A stretch of DNA of 64,000 nt from Runella salmonicolor (GTDB lineage Bacteria > Bacteroidota > Bacteroidia > Cytophagales > Spirosomataceae), in assembly GCF_024158025.1 (NCBI RefSeq), contig NZ_JAMZEL010000002.1, positions 736,520 to 800,519 on the forward strand, given 5' to 3'. The translations under genes and the position numbers were made by a program. The notes under the pieces were generated by a model that did no database searches, was not told the DNA's origin, and was given only the letters and a program-made list of their open reading frames with translations. Shown piece after piece: positions 9,148-18,110 of the stretch. Numbering within the stretch: position 1 is the stretch's first letter; every line of letters begins with the position of its first letter.

Positions 9148-10323
9148 TTATTTTAACCCAAAGACCAAACGTAGGATTTTTACTCGTTTAATAATCAACC
9201 AATATAAGCCCACACTTAACACCAATGACACCGTGCTAATCACCCAAAAACCGCCCCAAACGCCTAAATTAAGTTTGAGTAAGTAATAGCCCACGGCGAC
9301 GATAACGGTCTGGTGCAAAATATAAAATGGATAAACTCCTTCATTGAGTTTTGGCAGAATAGGATGCGGGCGGTTGAGGTAGTGATGCCCGTATGCAATG
9401 GAAGCCAAGACCGAAAACCACGTCAGGCAAAACGAATTTATATCCCAAAGCAAATCACACCACCAAACATCGTCCCACGCTGGACGATAAAACCGAATCG
9501 CGATGTATAAGCTGTACATAATAACGGTGGTAATCAGCGTAGCCCAAGCATAAATACGGCGTTGATTAAGCATCATTTGCCAAAATACGGGACGGCTTAC
9601 CAGTATATACCCTCCCCAAAACAACAGGAGATTGAAGGCAAAATAGGCCCAATCGTCGATGAGCGCGTGGGTCTCATCGGGATAAAAATGTTGTAAAATC
9701 ACTTGGCTAATACAAATCACCAAAGCATACCAAAGTGCTCCGCCTTTGCGGGCCACCAAGCGTTCTGTCCAATCCATGAACCTTAAACCTCGGCCTGCTT
9801 TCAGCCAGCGAAATACGGGAATGCTAACCAGCGAAAACAAAAATAGATACGCCACAAACCACAAGTGATGCCAACTAAAACTGCCTTTTGGGTAAGGGAT
9901 AAAATCAAAAACCGTTCGATAAAAATCACCGTAACCGTTGAATTGAACACCATTAAAGAGGCGTTCGTAATAAATCTGGGGGGGCACGATGACAAACATC
10001 CCGAACACCAGCGGCACAAATAACCGCGTAATACGCTCACGGGCATAGCCGTTATAACTTCGTTTTTTGAGCGCAAAGTACGTTCCTGCCCCTGAAATGA
10101 AAAACAGAAGCGGCATACGCCAATAATGCAGCCAAATCATAATCCACCGCATGGCTTCACTTTTTTCGGTGCTTTTGATGTGCCAATCCCAAGGCACATA
10201 AATCATTCCGACGTGATAATAGAGCAAAATAACGATGCAAATCACCCGCAACCAGTCGAGGTCATAGCGACGAGTGGCGGAGATAGATGACGCTGGAGAG
10301 GAGGCTGTATGTGCGTTGTTCAT
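9148..10323 (-). CDS. Acyltransferase 3 family membrane protein
   Basis: A 391-residue polytopic inner-membrane protein of the acyltransferase-3 (OafA/YiaH-like) family, which transfers acetyl or other acyl groups to envelope glycans or lipids. The RRYDLDWLRV start, the LYYHV motif with the family's conserved His, and about ten hydrophobic helices are visible. The ATG at 10323 is used; an upstream in-frame start at 10416 adds a sequence unlike the family and overlaps the divergent gene region. The acceptor is unknown. It is transcribed with the hypothetical protein at 8411-9136. Confidence 0.88.
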   Translation of the reverse strand: MNNAHTASSPASSISATRRYDLDWLRVICIVILLYYHVGMIYVPWDWHIKSTEKSEAMRWIMIWLHYWRMPLLFFISGAGTYFALKKRSYNGYARERITRLFVPLVFGMFVIVPPQIYYERLFNGVQFNGYGDFYRTVFDFIPYPKGSFSWHHLWFVAYLFLFSLVSIPVFRWLKAGRGLRFMDWTERLVARKGGALWYALVICISQVILQHFYPDETHALIDDWAYFAFNLLLFWGGYILVSRPVFWQMMLNQRRIYAWATLITTVIMYSLYIAIRFYRPAWDDVWWCDLLWDINSFCLTWFSVLASIAYGHHYLNRPHPILPKLNEGVYPFYILHQTVIVAVGYYLLKLNLGVWGGFWVISTVSLVLSVGLYWLIIKRVKILRLVFGLK

Positions 10324-10455
10324 GGTTGTTGTTTTATTTGATGCAAAACAACAACCTTGCTGGGAATTAAGCCCTATTTGCCGACAAACTCGAAGTTCGT
10401 GCTTATCGGCAAGCACAAAATAGCTATCTTTAGGCTTTATTACTCAACGCCTATT

Positions 10456-11190
10456 ATGAAATTAAAAGTACAAAAAACCACCCTTGCCACCATTAAGCCG
10501 TTTCGTTCTTTATTTCTTCAAGAAAACAATTTTCAAATCAGATACAACGCCTGTCACGAACGGGGATGGACTGATTCGTACCGACTTACGCTCGGGCAGC
10601 ACACCGTTGGCTACGGCTCTCTCAAAGGCCAAGAGATTCCAGATAGAGACACTATTTTTGAGTTTTACCTCATCCCCGCCTATCGTAAATACGCCGCCGC
10701 ATTTTTGGAAGAATTGATAAAAGTTTCGAAGGCTCTTTACCTAGAATATCAGAGCAATGATGCCCTACTTAGCTCAATGGCATACGAGTTTGCGCGGGAT
10801 ATTAATGCACAAGCCATCCTTTTTGAAGACCATTTTGTGACCGACATCCAACCTCCAGAAGTGCAGTTTCGCCTTCGCAGGGATGACGACCCGCACGTAG
10901 AATGTTCGGGAACATACGTGTTGGAGTCTCAACAAAAAGTGGTAGCTACGGGTGGAATCATGCTCCACTATAATGTTCCTTTTGCCGATGTATTTATGGA
11001 AGTCTCAGAAAATCAGCGAGAAAAAGGGCTGGGAAGCTATCTGATTCAAGAATTGAAAAGAGAGTGTTATCAACAGGGAAGAGTTCCAGCGGCTCGTTGC
11101 GCCCTTGCCAACAAGGCGTCAAAAGCGGCGCTGCTTAAAGCGGGTTTTAAAGTAGCGGGATTTATGCTTTTAGGAACCGTCAAAAATTAA
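10456..11190 (+). CDS. GNAT family N-acetyltransferase
   Basis: A 244-residue protein with two weakly similar halves. The C-terminal half shows the GNAT core, with a VATGGIMLHYN strand, a FMEVSENQREKGLGSYLIQEL acetyl-CoA-binding stretch (the R-x-x-G-x-G-type loop is RxKGLGS) and a following ALANKASKAALLKAGF helix. The N-terminal half resembles a decayed GNAT domain. ATG 10456 is chosen; the in-frame extension to 10357 is unlike the family. The substrate is unknown. It overlaps the convergent AraC gene by 4 bp. Confidence 0.82.
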   Translation: MKLKVQKTTLATIKPFRSLFLQENNFQIRYNACHERGWTDSYRLTLGQHTVGYGSLKGQEIPDRDTIFEFYLIPAYRKYAAAFLEELIKVSKALYLEYQSNDALLSSMAYEFARDINAQAILFEDHFVTDIQPPEVQFRLRRDDDPHVECSGTYVLESQQKVVATGGIMLHYNVPFADVFMEVSENQREKGLGSYLIQELKRECYQQGRVPAARCALANKASKAALLKAGFKVAGFMLLGTVKN

Positions 11191-12344
11191 TTATTTGCCC
11201 GAAACTGCGCGGGTGTTTTGCCCGTAATGCGCTTAAAAGCCGTATGAAACGCCGACGTAGAATTGTACCCGACGCGCTCGGCAATCTCGTCGATTTTGAG
11301 GTGAGAAAGTGCTTTGTCGGCCAATAGCATTTTGGCCTCCTCAACACGGTAAGTAGCCATCAAATCAAAAAAGGATTGATTAAGCCGGTCGTTGAGCACC
11401 TGCGAGAGATGATGCTGCGAAACCGAGAGGCGTTGGGCCAGTTTAGGAAGGGTGATGTCATTTTCGAGGTAGGGTTTTTCTTCCCTTAAGTAGGCTTGCA
11501 GTTTTTGCAGAATTGTTTCCCCATAATCATCAGAAAGAGAGGACTTTTCGTACTTTTTTTTGATTTCAGCGCCCGCAGATTCTACCTTGAACAGCACCGA
11601 ATGATTGATCAATAAATAACTCGTCAGGTAAATGTAAAAAGTGGTTAAACTCCCCAGAATATAATCCCCTAAATCTTGTTTAAAGTTGAGTTTTACCACC
11701 ACAAAAACAATCGGGAACAAGAAAATAAGCAGGTTAAAGTTCCGTAGTTGGGTCAAAGGCACGACTCGGTGAAGGGTAAAAAAAGGAATGTCGTTTTTTT
11801 TAAAAGCCCCGTAAATTTCTTTTAACGACAGTGTCATATAAACGGCCATACTCACCAATGTCAAATCATTGACGTGGTCGCGCAAATAAAGGGGATCTTC
11901 GGGAAGCCAAAATGTAAACGTGCGGAAAGGCAACTCGGGGTGCCACGCGCTGATGTAAGAATTATATTTATAATCAAACGACTGAAACTGCCAAAACACC
12001 GAATAAACGCACCAAAACACAAAGGGAATCAAGTGCCAATGCCAGCCTTTGGGCAAGTGGCCGTGCAGGCGGGTATACCCGAAAAAGTAAGGCAAAAGCG
12101 CCAATAGGAAGTTGGTTGGCTCGGCAAAATTATCCGCCCAGAGAAATTGAAATTGATAATTGGAATAGCACAAAAATACTTCAAGAATCGCCGCCGAAAA
12201 AGCCAACATTGTCCAGCCCATCATTCTGTTTGAGACGGTCTTGGCGCGGGTTCCGGTCAGAAAAAGCCCTCCCAGCAAGACGCCCTGTACAACGCCTAAT
12301 AAAATCACAATGGCAAAAAAATCAATGCGAATAGGCACAGGCAT
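11187..12344 (-). CDS. AraC-type regulator with N-terminal membrane sensor
   Basis: A 385-residue protein. The first roughly 240 residues hold about seven hydrophobic helices, and the last 110 form an AraC/XylS double helix-turn-helix (LPKLAQRLSVSQHHLSQVLN, then IDEIAERVGYNSTSAFHTAF and a FKRITGKTPAQFR tail). This layout, a transmembrane sensor fused directly to an AraC DNA-binding domain, is common in Bacteroidota and implies sensing at the membrane. No target is evident; neighbours are GNAT and glucose-6-phosphate isomerase genes. Confidence 0.88.
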   Translation of the reverse strand: MPVPIRIDFFAIVILLGVVQGVLLGGLFLTGTRAKTVSNRMMGWTMLAFSAAILEVFLCYSNYQFQFLWADNFAEPTNFLLALLPYFFGYTRLHGHLPKGWHWHLIPFVFWCVYSVFWQFQSFDYKYNSYISAWHPELPFRTFTFWLPEDPLYLRDHVNDLTLVSMAVYMTLSLKEIYGAFKKNDIPFFTLHRVVPLTQLRNFNLLIFLFPIVFVVVKLNFKQDLGDYILGSLTTFYIYLTSYLLINHSVLFKVESAGAEIKKKYEKSSLSDDYGETILQKLQAYLREEKPYLENDITLPKLAQRLSVSQHHLSQVLNDRLNQSFFDLMATYRVEEAKMLLADKALSHLKIDEIAERVGYNSTSAFHTAFKRITGKTPAQFRANN

Positions 12345-12362
12345 AGGTGCAGAGGAATTAAG

Positions 12363-12478
12363 AAAAGAAACAGAAAAACAGAAAAATGTAAAATATTAAA
12401 CCGAAAAAGTGATACACACAGAGTGTGACTTTATCATTTTACATTTACCATTTTTCGGTTTTTCTGTTAAGTAGTTCA
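12363..12478. repeat. AT-rich imperfect inverted repeat, copy 1 of a dispersed element
   Basis: The left part (AACAGAAAAACAGAAAAATG then TAAAAT) and right part (ATTTTACATTT...CATTTTTCGG then TTTTTCTGTT) are imperfect inverted copies around a short GTGTG/CACAC centre. The 25 bp at 12381-12405 recur exactly on the opposite strand at 50693-50717. It lies between the AraC start and the end of pgi, so it may also terminate transcription. It looks MITE-like, but no target duplication was identified. Confidence 0.55.
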
Positions 12479-12484
12479 TCAACG

Positions 12485-14134
12485 CTATCTCCAGCGTTTA
12501 TACTGGTTTATCAAGCCATTGGTACTGCTATCGTGGGCATCAATGGGCCAGTCATTTTGGAGTTCTGGATAAATTTGGTTGGCAAGTTGTTTGCCCAATT
12601 CTACCCCCCATTGGTCAAAACTAAAGATATTCCAGATGACACCCTGCACAAATATCTTATGCTCATACATCGCAATTAGGCTTCCCAATACGCGCGGTGT
12701 AATTTTCTTGGCCAAGATTGAATTGGTCGGACGGTTTCCTTCAAAGACTTTGAAGGGAGCCAGAAACGCAATTTCGTCTTCCGATTTTCCTGCATTACGG
12801 AGTTCTTCAGCGGCTTCTTCGTAGGTCTTGCCGTTCATCAGAGCTTCGGTTTGGGCAAAGAAGTTGGAAAGCAACATTTTGTGGTGCTCACCGATGGGAT
12901 TGTGGCTCAACGCGGGTGCAATAAAATCAGCAGGAATCAGCTTGGTTCCTTGGTGAATCAATTGATAGAAAGCATGTTGGCCGTTGGTGCCTGGTTCTCC
13001 CCAAATGATGGGCCCCGTCTGATAGTTCACTTTCTCGCCGCCCCGCGTCACATTTTTACCGTTTGACTCCATATCTCCCTGTTGGAAGTAGGCCGCAAAA
13101 CGATGTAGATATTGGTCGTAAGGCAAAATCGCTTGGGTATCAGCATCAAAGAAATTGTTGTACCAAATCCCTAACAAAGCCAACACAACTGGGATATTTT
13201 TTTCAAAACGGGCCGACCGAAAATGATTGTCCATATCGTGAGCCCCCGCCAGAAGCTGTTCGAAATTTTGGAAACCGATATAACAAGCAATCGACAACCC
13301 AATGGCCGACCACAACGAATAACGTCCGCCTACCCAATCCCAAAAACCAAACATATTTTCGGGGTCAATGCCGAATTTCTCTACTTCTGCACGGTTGGTC
13401 GAAATAGCCACGAAGTGTTTAGCTACGTGAGCACTTTCCTTGGCCGTTTCCAAAAACCAGCGGCGTGCTGTGTGCGCATTGGCCATGGTTTCCTGCGTGG
13501 TAAACGTCTTGGAAGCAATCATAAACAGCGTTGTTTCGGGATTCAAGTCCGACAGTGTTTCGGCAATGTGCGTACCGTCAACGTTAGAAACATAATGCAC
13601 ATTCAATCCTTTTTTGCCGTATGATTTCAGTGCTTCGGTCACCATGACGGGGCCTAAATCAGAGCCACCGATGCCGATATTGACTAAATCAGTGATTTTT
13701 TTACCCGAAAAACCTTTCCATTCGCCACCGCGTACTTTTTCCGAAAACCCTTTCATTTTCTCCAACACTTCGTTCACATCAGGCATTACGTCTTTGCCAT
13801 CCACGAGTACGGGGGTATTGGAACGATTTCGGAGGGCCACGTGCAGCACGGAGCGCTTTTCGGTCGCGTTGATTTTATCGCCCGTAAACATCTTCTCAAT
13901 GGCCTCGCTCAATTGGCATTCCCGCGCCAAATCGCACAAATAGGCCAACGTCCGCCCATTGATTCGGTTCTTAGAATAGTCAATTACGATGTCGCCCAAA
14001 CGAATAGAGAACTTTTTAAAGCGGTTGGGGTCTTCGGCAAAAAGTTCTTTTAAATGCTTCTTGCTGATGCTCTTGTGGTGAGTTTTGAGCTTGCGATAAG
14101 CAGCCGTTTGGTCAAAAGGAATGGCTTGTAACAT
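12485..14134 (-). CDS. pgi: Glucose-6-phosphate isomerase
   Basis: Interconverts glucose-6-phosphate and fructose-6-phosphate in glycolysis and gluconeogenesis. It is 549 residues, the standard length for the large PGI type. Visible are the GIGGSDLGP phosphate-binding motif, SKTFTTQET, both family signatures (VGGRYSLWSAIGLS and GVIWNIFSFDQWGVELGK), and NGQHAFYQLIHQGTK with the catalytic His. It is cytosolic and apparently monocistronic. Its 3' end abuts the AT-rich inverted repeat at 12363-12478. Confidence 0.97.
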   Translation of the reverse strand: MLQAIPFDQTAAYRKLKTHHKSISKKHLKELFAEDPNRFKKFSIRLGDIVIDYSKNRINGRTLAYLCDLARECQLSEAIEKMFTGDKINATEKRSVLHVALRNRSNTPVLVDGKDVMPDVNEVLEKMKGFSEKVRGGEWKGFSGKKITDLVNIGIGGSDLGPVMVTEALKSYGKKGLNVHYVSNVDGTHIAETLSDLNPETTLFMIASKTFTTQETMANAHTARRWFLETAKESAHVAKHFVAISTNRAEVEKFGIDPENMFGFWDWVGGRYSLWSAIGLSIACYIGFQNFEQLLAGAHDMDNHFRSARFEKNIPVVLALLGIWYNNFFDADTQAILPYDQYLHRFAAYFQQGDMESNGKNVTRGGEKVNYQTGPIIWGEPGTNGQHAFYQLIHQGTKLIPADFIAPALSHNPIGEHHKMLLSNFFAQTEALMNGKTYEEAAEELRNAGKSEDEIAFLAPFKVFEGNRPTNSILAKKITPRVLGSLIAMYEHKIFVQGVIWNIFSFDQWGVELGKQLANQIYPELQNDWPIDAHDSSTNGLINQYKRWR

Positions 14135-14266
14135 CTGATTGGTGATTTTTTATGAATATGCAAAAGTAGGATTTTCGACGGCTTCCCGCACATTTTGGTC
14201 ATATAAAGTGTGTTTTGGAGTAAAATCCGTTGATTTCCCAAGTTGTCGAGGCCAATTTCTCAGGAG

Positions 14267-14355
14267 AGGTTGCCTGTGGGGGCGGTTTCTAAAATAGTTC
14301 TCCTGTAAGGGCAGTTTTTTAAAAGAGTTCCTCTGTGCAGGCGGTTTCTCAAAAC
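14267..14355 (+). repeat. Three degenerate 30-bp tandem repeats in a leader region
   Basis: Units at 14267-14295, 14296-14325 and 14326-14355 share the frame GTTC-TCCTGT-(A/G)GGC(G/A)GTTT-TAAAA. Each unit carries a GGC(G/A)GTTT block at the same phase. The last unit folds into the hairpin at 14339-14360. They lie upstream of the TlpA-like gene on the same strand. Confidence 0.5.
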
Positions 14356-14366
14356 CGCCTTTTTTA
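14339..14366 (+). terminator. Intrinsic terminator-like hairpin in the leader of the TlpA-like gene
   Basis: Perfect 9-bp stem AGGCGGTTT / AAACCGCCT (14339-14347 and 14352-14360) with a CTCA loop, followed by a T tract. It is oriented for + strand transcription but no + gene ends just upstream. It could attenuate or insulate the gene starting at 14428. Confidence 0.55.
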
Positions 14367-14427
14367 TAGTAAGAAACGATTTTAAATATAAATTTTCCTT
14401 TTATATATTTAAAAAAAATAAACTACT

Positions 14428-15840
14428 ATGAAGCCACTTTTGATATTCCTCTTTATTCTATTCGCTATTAAGATTCAAGCCCAAAACGTGTTCATTAGGG
14501 GCAAAATAACGAATCCAGTTTCGCAAACGGTTGAAATTATGATTTTCCCTTATGCACAAAAAAACATTTTTGAGACGCTTCTTCTTAATGAAAAAAATGA
14601 ATTTGAATTCAAAACGACATTAACAGACATTGCTTATGTAACGCTGACGTTTGATAAAAACCGCCCCATTAGCCAAGGAGGTCGATTACAATGGTATATT
14701 TTGGAGCCCAATGACACCATTTCAATGACGTTTGATGCCAAATATTTTTGGAAAACCATGCGTTATACGGGCAATGCCGCTCCCAAGTTTGAGTACTACA
14801 AAGAAGATTTGATAACCACAAATCTGCAAAAAGACTGGGAAACTACTGCTAAAACAAAACTTACAAAATCAAAGACTGGCTTTTACCAATATCTGGTTGA
14901 AATAGAAAGATTAAAACTCAAACTCTTAGAAAAGTACAAATCAAAAGTAACAACTCAATTTTATACCATTTGTAAGGCCGATATAAAATCAGATATTTCC
15001 AAAAAAACAGTGCGAGCGGTATATCAGGAAGCCCAAAAACGGAAAGTTGACGTTACCCCTCAACTTATACCAGTCGCGTTTCGGGCCGCTTTGACCAGCA
15101 TGGCATCGCCACAAGATAGTATAACAGCTAAGTCGATGGGATATCCATTTACAGTAATGTATCTTTTTATGCTTAATCACCCTATCCAAGGCGTTGAATT
15201 TGGAGACCATAACGCTTATTTTAAAGCCACAAAATCGAAGTTTCATGCCGCTTTTGCCGAAACATTGAGCAGCGAACTCTTAGAGGAAGAGATTGCATTC
15301 AAAGGCAGCAAAGAAGAGGTCTTAAAACAGGTTATTGAATTTGAAAAGGAGTACCCCAACAGTCGTTTTTTAGCCCGAATCAAAAATCGTCTTATTGAAA
15401 AAGAAGCATTTCTTCCAGGAAAACCTGCGTTTGCATTTACACTCCCCGATACCGCAGCGAAAAATGTGCAATTGGCTGATTTTAAGGGGAAAATCGTATA
15501 TCTTGATTTTTGGGCCAGTTGGTGTGGGCCTTGCCTCGCTGAGATGAAACCTTCTTTAAAAATCAAGGAACATTTTAAAGGTCACAACGAAATCGTATTC
15601 CTGTATATTTCAACGGATAAAAACGAAGCGGACTGGAAAAAAGCCATTGCAAAGCATCAAATAACGGGCTTACACGTCAGAGGTAATCAGAATGTATTGA
15701 ATAACTTTGGAGTCAGTGGCATTCCTTCAACTTTCATTATTGACCGCAACGGGAATTTTCAGGCCATTCACCCCCCTAAACCCAGCGAAAACAACGGCAA
15801 AGACTTAATAAAAGTCCTAGAATCAGCATTGGCGAAGTAA
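14428..15840 (+). CDS. TlpA/ResA-like thiol:disulfide oxidoreductase, exported
   Basis: A 470-residue protein with a signal peptide (ends near IQAQ, residue 19). An N-terminal DUF4369-like beta domain covers roughly residues 20-120, a helical middle follows, and a C-terminal thioredoxin-fold domain starts near residue 335. The redox motif WCGPC (Cys366, Cys369) and the cis-proline GIPSTFII are intact. Bacteroidota encode many such periplasmic reductases, used in disulfide maintenance or cytochrome maturation; the client is not evident. The 3' end is followed by a weak CTGC/GCAG hairpin. Confidence 0.9.
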   Translation: MKPLLIFLFILFAIKIQAQNVFIRGKITNPVSQTVEIMIFPYAQKNIFETLLLNEKNEFEFKTTLTDIAYVTLTFDKNRPISQGGRLQWYILEPNDTISMTFDAKYFWKTMRYTGNAAPKFEYYKEDLITTNLQKDWETTAKTKLTKSKTGFYQYLVEIERLKLKLLEKYKSKVTTQFYTICKADIKSDISKKTVRAVYQEAQKRKVDVTPQLIPVAFRAALTSMASPQDSITAKSMGYPFTVMYLFMLNHPIQGVEFGDHNAYFKATKSKFHAAFAETLSSELLEEEIAFKGSKEEVLKQVIEFEKEYPNSRFLARIKNRLIEKEAFLPGKPAFAFTLPDTAAKNVQLADFKGKIVYLDFWASWCGPCLAEMKPSLKIKEHFKGHNEIVFLYISTDKNEADWKKAIAKHQITGLHVRGNQNVLNNFGVSGIPSTFIIDRNGNFQAIHPPKPSENNGKDLIKVLESALAK

Positions 15841-15928
15841 CAAAGCTGCCTTTTTGCAGTTACATTTACATGTAATTAAAGTCGGGAAAGGTTCATCCTT
15901 GTCCACTTTACTAAATTTTGTAAGAACC

Positions 15929-16642
15929 ATGCTCACTTCGTTCCTCACTGCCGAATGGCGCAAATTGGCAATGGTCAATTATACCGTCTCCCCCGATTTG
16001 CTGCAACCTTTCGTCCCCAAACATACCGAACTAGATTTGTTTGAAAACCAATGTTTTGTGAGTTTGATTGGCTTCTTGTTCGATAAAGTGAGCCTTTTGG
16101 GCGTTCCGATACCCTTTCATACCACCTTTGAGGAAGTCAATTTACGGTTTTACGTCAAACACCGCACGAAAGATGGTCAATGGAAACGGGGGGTTACGTT
16201 TGTGAAGGAAATTGTCCCAAAATACGCCGTCAGTTGGGTAGCCAACGTCGTATATAATGAGCCTTATCTCACTCTGCCCATGCGTCACGAATGGAAAACC
16301 ACCAATGAACAACTAAGGGTAAGTTACGAATGGAAACAAAAACAGTGGAACCGTCTGGAACTTCTCGCCGACGCTACGTCCATTCCGCTTGCGGAAGGAA
16401 GTTTGGAAGAATTTATCACCGAGCATTATTGGGGATACACAAAATATGACAACTTCACCACGTACGAGTACGGCGTTGAGCATCCGCGTTGGGAAGTCTA
16501 TCCCGTCAAGACCCATATTGTAGATGTGAACTTTGAGGCAGTGTACGGACCCAACTTTGGGTTTTTGTCTCATCAATCTCCCCATTCTGCGCTGTTGGCC
16601 GAAGGCTCAGCCATTGTAGTTAAGTCAGCCCAAAAACTGTAA
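15929..16642 (+). CDS. DUF2071 (YqjF-like) family protein
   Basis: A 237-residue protein starting at ATG 15929; an upstream TTG frame at 15854 lacks family similarity. It begins with the family-typical LTAEWRKLAMVNYTV and continues through LIGFLFDKVSLLGVPIPFHT and a VNLRFYVKH segment. No signal peptide or catalytic motif is visible. DUF2071 proteins are mostly uncharacterised acetoacetate-decarboxylase-fold relatives. It follows the TlpA-like gene by 88 bp and may be co-transcribed. Confidence 0.82.
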   Translation: MLTSFLTAEWRKLAMVNYTVSPDLLQPFVPKHTELDLFENQCFVSLIGFLFDKVSLLGVPIPFHTTFEEVNLRFYVKHRTKDGQWKRGVTFVKEIVPKYAVSWVANVVYNEPYLTLPMRHEWKTTNEQLRVSYEWKQKQWNRLELLADATSIPLAEGSLEEFITEHYWGYTKYDNFTTYEYGVEHPRWEVYPVKTHIVDVNFEAVYGPNFGFLSHQSPHSALLAEGSAIVVKSAQKL

Positions 16643-16660
16643 CTATTTGACTTCTATTTA

Positions 16661-16825
16661 CTAGTCAGCTTTAGGGCATTTTTTGCAGTGCTTACCCTTC
16701 TTTTTGTAGGCTTTGCAGCATTTTTTCAGGTCGCAGGCAAACGCACAGCCTATGAATGAGTTCTTCGTAAAAAACTTTTCTTCGGTTTCAACAAGTGAGC
16801 AAGCAGATACTTCTGAGAGGTTCAT
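16661..16825 (-). CDS. Small cysteine-rich protein, 54 residues
   Basis: Hand-read frame, ATG at 16825 to TAG at 16661. It encodes 54 residues with seven Cys, six of them in the last 28 positions (pattern C-x3-C-x4-CC-x8-C-x2-C), interleaved with many Lys. The spacing suggests metal binding or disulfides. There is no signal peptide. A good promoter match lies just upstream (16854-16883). It converges on the DUF2071 gene. No function is known to me; Cys/Lys-rich miniproteins of this look recur in Bacteroidota genomes. Confidence 0.65.
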   Translation of the reverse strand: MNLSEVSACSLVETEEKFFTKNSFIGCAFACDLKKCCKAYKKKGKHCKKCPKAD

Positions 16826-16853
16826 TGTGGTTTTGATGTTTCTAATACTAACG

Positions 16854-16883
16854 CAAAAGTAGTTTATTTAGATTAAATACAAA
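16854..16883 (-). promoter_or_regulatory. Candidate promoter of the cysteine-rich small protein
   Basis: On the minus strand TTTG (16883-16880), an 18-nt spacer and TACTTTTG (16861-16854) match the Bacteroidota -33/-7 pattern exactly at the -7 element. The implied start near 16848 gives a 23-nt leader before the ATG at 16825. Confidence 0.5.
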
Positions 16884-17047
16884 CAAGAAAATTATCATTT
16901 TTTTTCTCACCTACATTAGTTCTGGTTCAAAATTAGCGGGAAAGATGCCTTTTAAAATGACAAAAATCATCAAAAAATGGGCTTAAAGCTGTTTTTTATG
17001 CGCATCTCTACCGTTCTTTGTAAAACGCAAAATCACCTATAAAACTC

Positions 17048-18100
17048 ATGAGAATCAACTATTTATTCATCGCATTTTTGCTTATATCTGTTCAAACTTT
17101 CGCGCAGTCGGGGGAAGAGAAACACCTCAAAAACGTAAAACAACTCACTTTTGGCGGCGACAACGCCGAGGCTTATTTTAGCTTCAACGACCAATTCGTC
17201 AGCTTTCAATCCAACAACCCCAAGTGGGGATTGCAGTGCGACCAGATTTTTTATTTGGACGTCAACAAAGGCTTAACTAATCCCGACGAGCGCCCGACAT
17301 TCATCAGCACGGGCAAAGGACGCACCACTTGCTCGTATTTCATGCCGGGCGACAAACACATTCTTTTTGCCAGTACGCACGTCGGTAACGATTCTTGCCC
17401 GCCTCCCGCCAAAGCCTACCTCAACAAGTATTTGTGGGCCATTTATGACACTTATGACATTTTCGTATCCGACCTTAAAGGCAAGATTGTAAAGCAATTG
17501 ACCACCGAAAAAGGCTACGATGCAGAAGCCACGATTTCACCCAAGGGCGACAAAATCGTGTTTACATCCACCCGCGACGGCGACCTTGACCTCTACATCA
17601 TGGACATTGATGGCAAAAATGTAAAACGCATCACCCATCAATTGGGCTACGATGGCGGGGCTTTTTTCTCACCCGATGGCAAAAAGCTGGTATTTCGCGC
17701 CTCGCGCCCAAAAACCGAAGAAGAAGTAGCCGAATATAAAAAATTGCTTTCGTTGGGCTTGGTTGCCCCCACTGACATGGAAATTTATACCTGCAACGTT
17801 GACGGCACTGATTTACGCCAAATCACTACGTTGGGCAAGGCCAACTGGGCACCGTATTTTACACCCAAGGGCGACAAAATTATATTTTCGTCAAATCACC
17901 ACTCACAGCGCGGGTATGATTTTCAATTATACATCATTAATCTTGACGGAACAGGGTTGGAACGAGTGACAAACAACAGCATTTTTAACGCTTTTCCGAT
18001 GTTTTCACACGACGGTAAAAAGCTCATTTTCAGCTCTAACCGCAATAACGCACCCGGTTCTCGCGACACAAATTTGTACATTGCCGATTGGGTTGACTAG
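17048..18100 (+). CDS. Exported TolB-like PD40 beta-propeller protein
   Basis: A 350-residue protein with a signal peptide (ends TFAQ, about residue 19). Repeated PD40/WD40-like blades follow, with the hallmark SPDGKKLVFRASR, SPKGDKIVFTSTRDG, TPKGDKIIFSSNHH and SHDGKKLIFSSNRN units. This is the TolB propeller type. Such periplasmic propellers bind partner proteins; some act as surface sensors. There is no fused peptidase domain. The gene ends 10 bp before a 32-bp-period tandem repeat. Confidence 0.88.
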   Translation: MRINYLFIAFLLISVQTFAQSGEEKHLKNVKQLTFGGDNAEAYFSFNDQFVSFQSNNPKWGLQCDQIFYLDVNKGLTNPDERPTFISTGKGRTTCSYFMPGDKHILFASTHVGNDSCPPPAKAYLNKYLWAIYDTYDIFVSDLKGKIVKQLTTEKGYDAEATISPKGDKIVFTSTRDGDLDLYIMDIDGKNVKRITHQLGYDGGAFFSPDGKKLVFRASRPKTEEEVAEYKKLLSLGLVAPTDMEIYTCNVDGTDLRQITTLGKANWAPYFTPKGDKIIFSSNHHSQRGYDFQLYIINLDGTGLERVTNNSIFNAFPMFSHDGKKLIFSSNRNNAPGSRDTNLYIADWVD

Positions 18101-18110
18101 GCATAATTAC

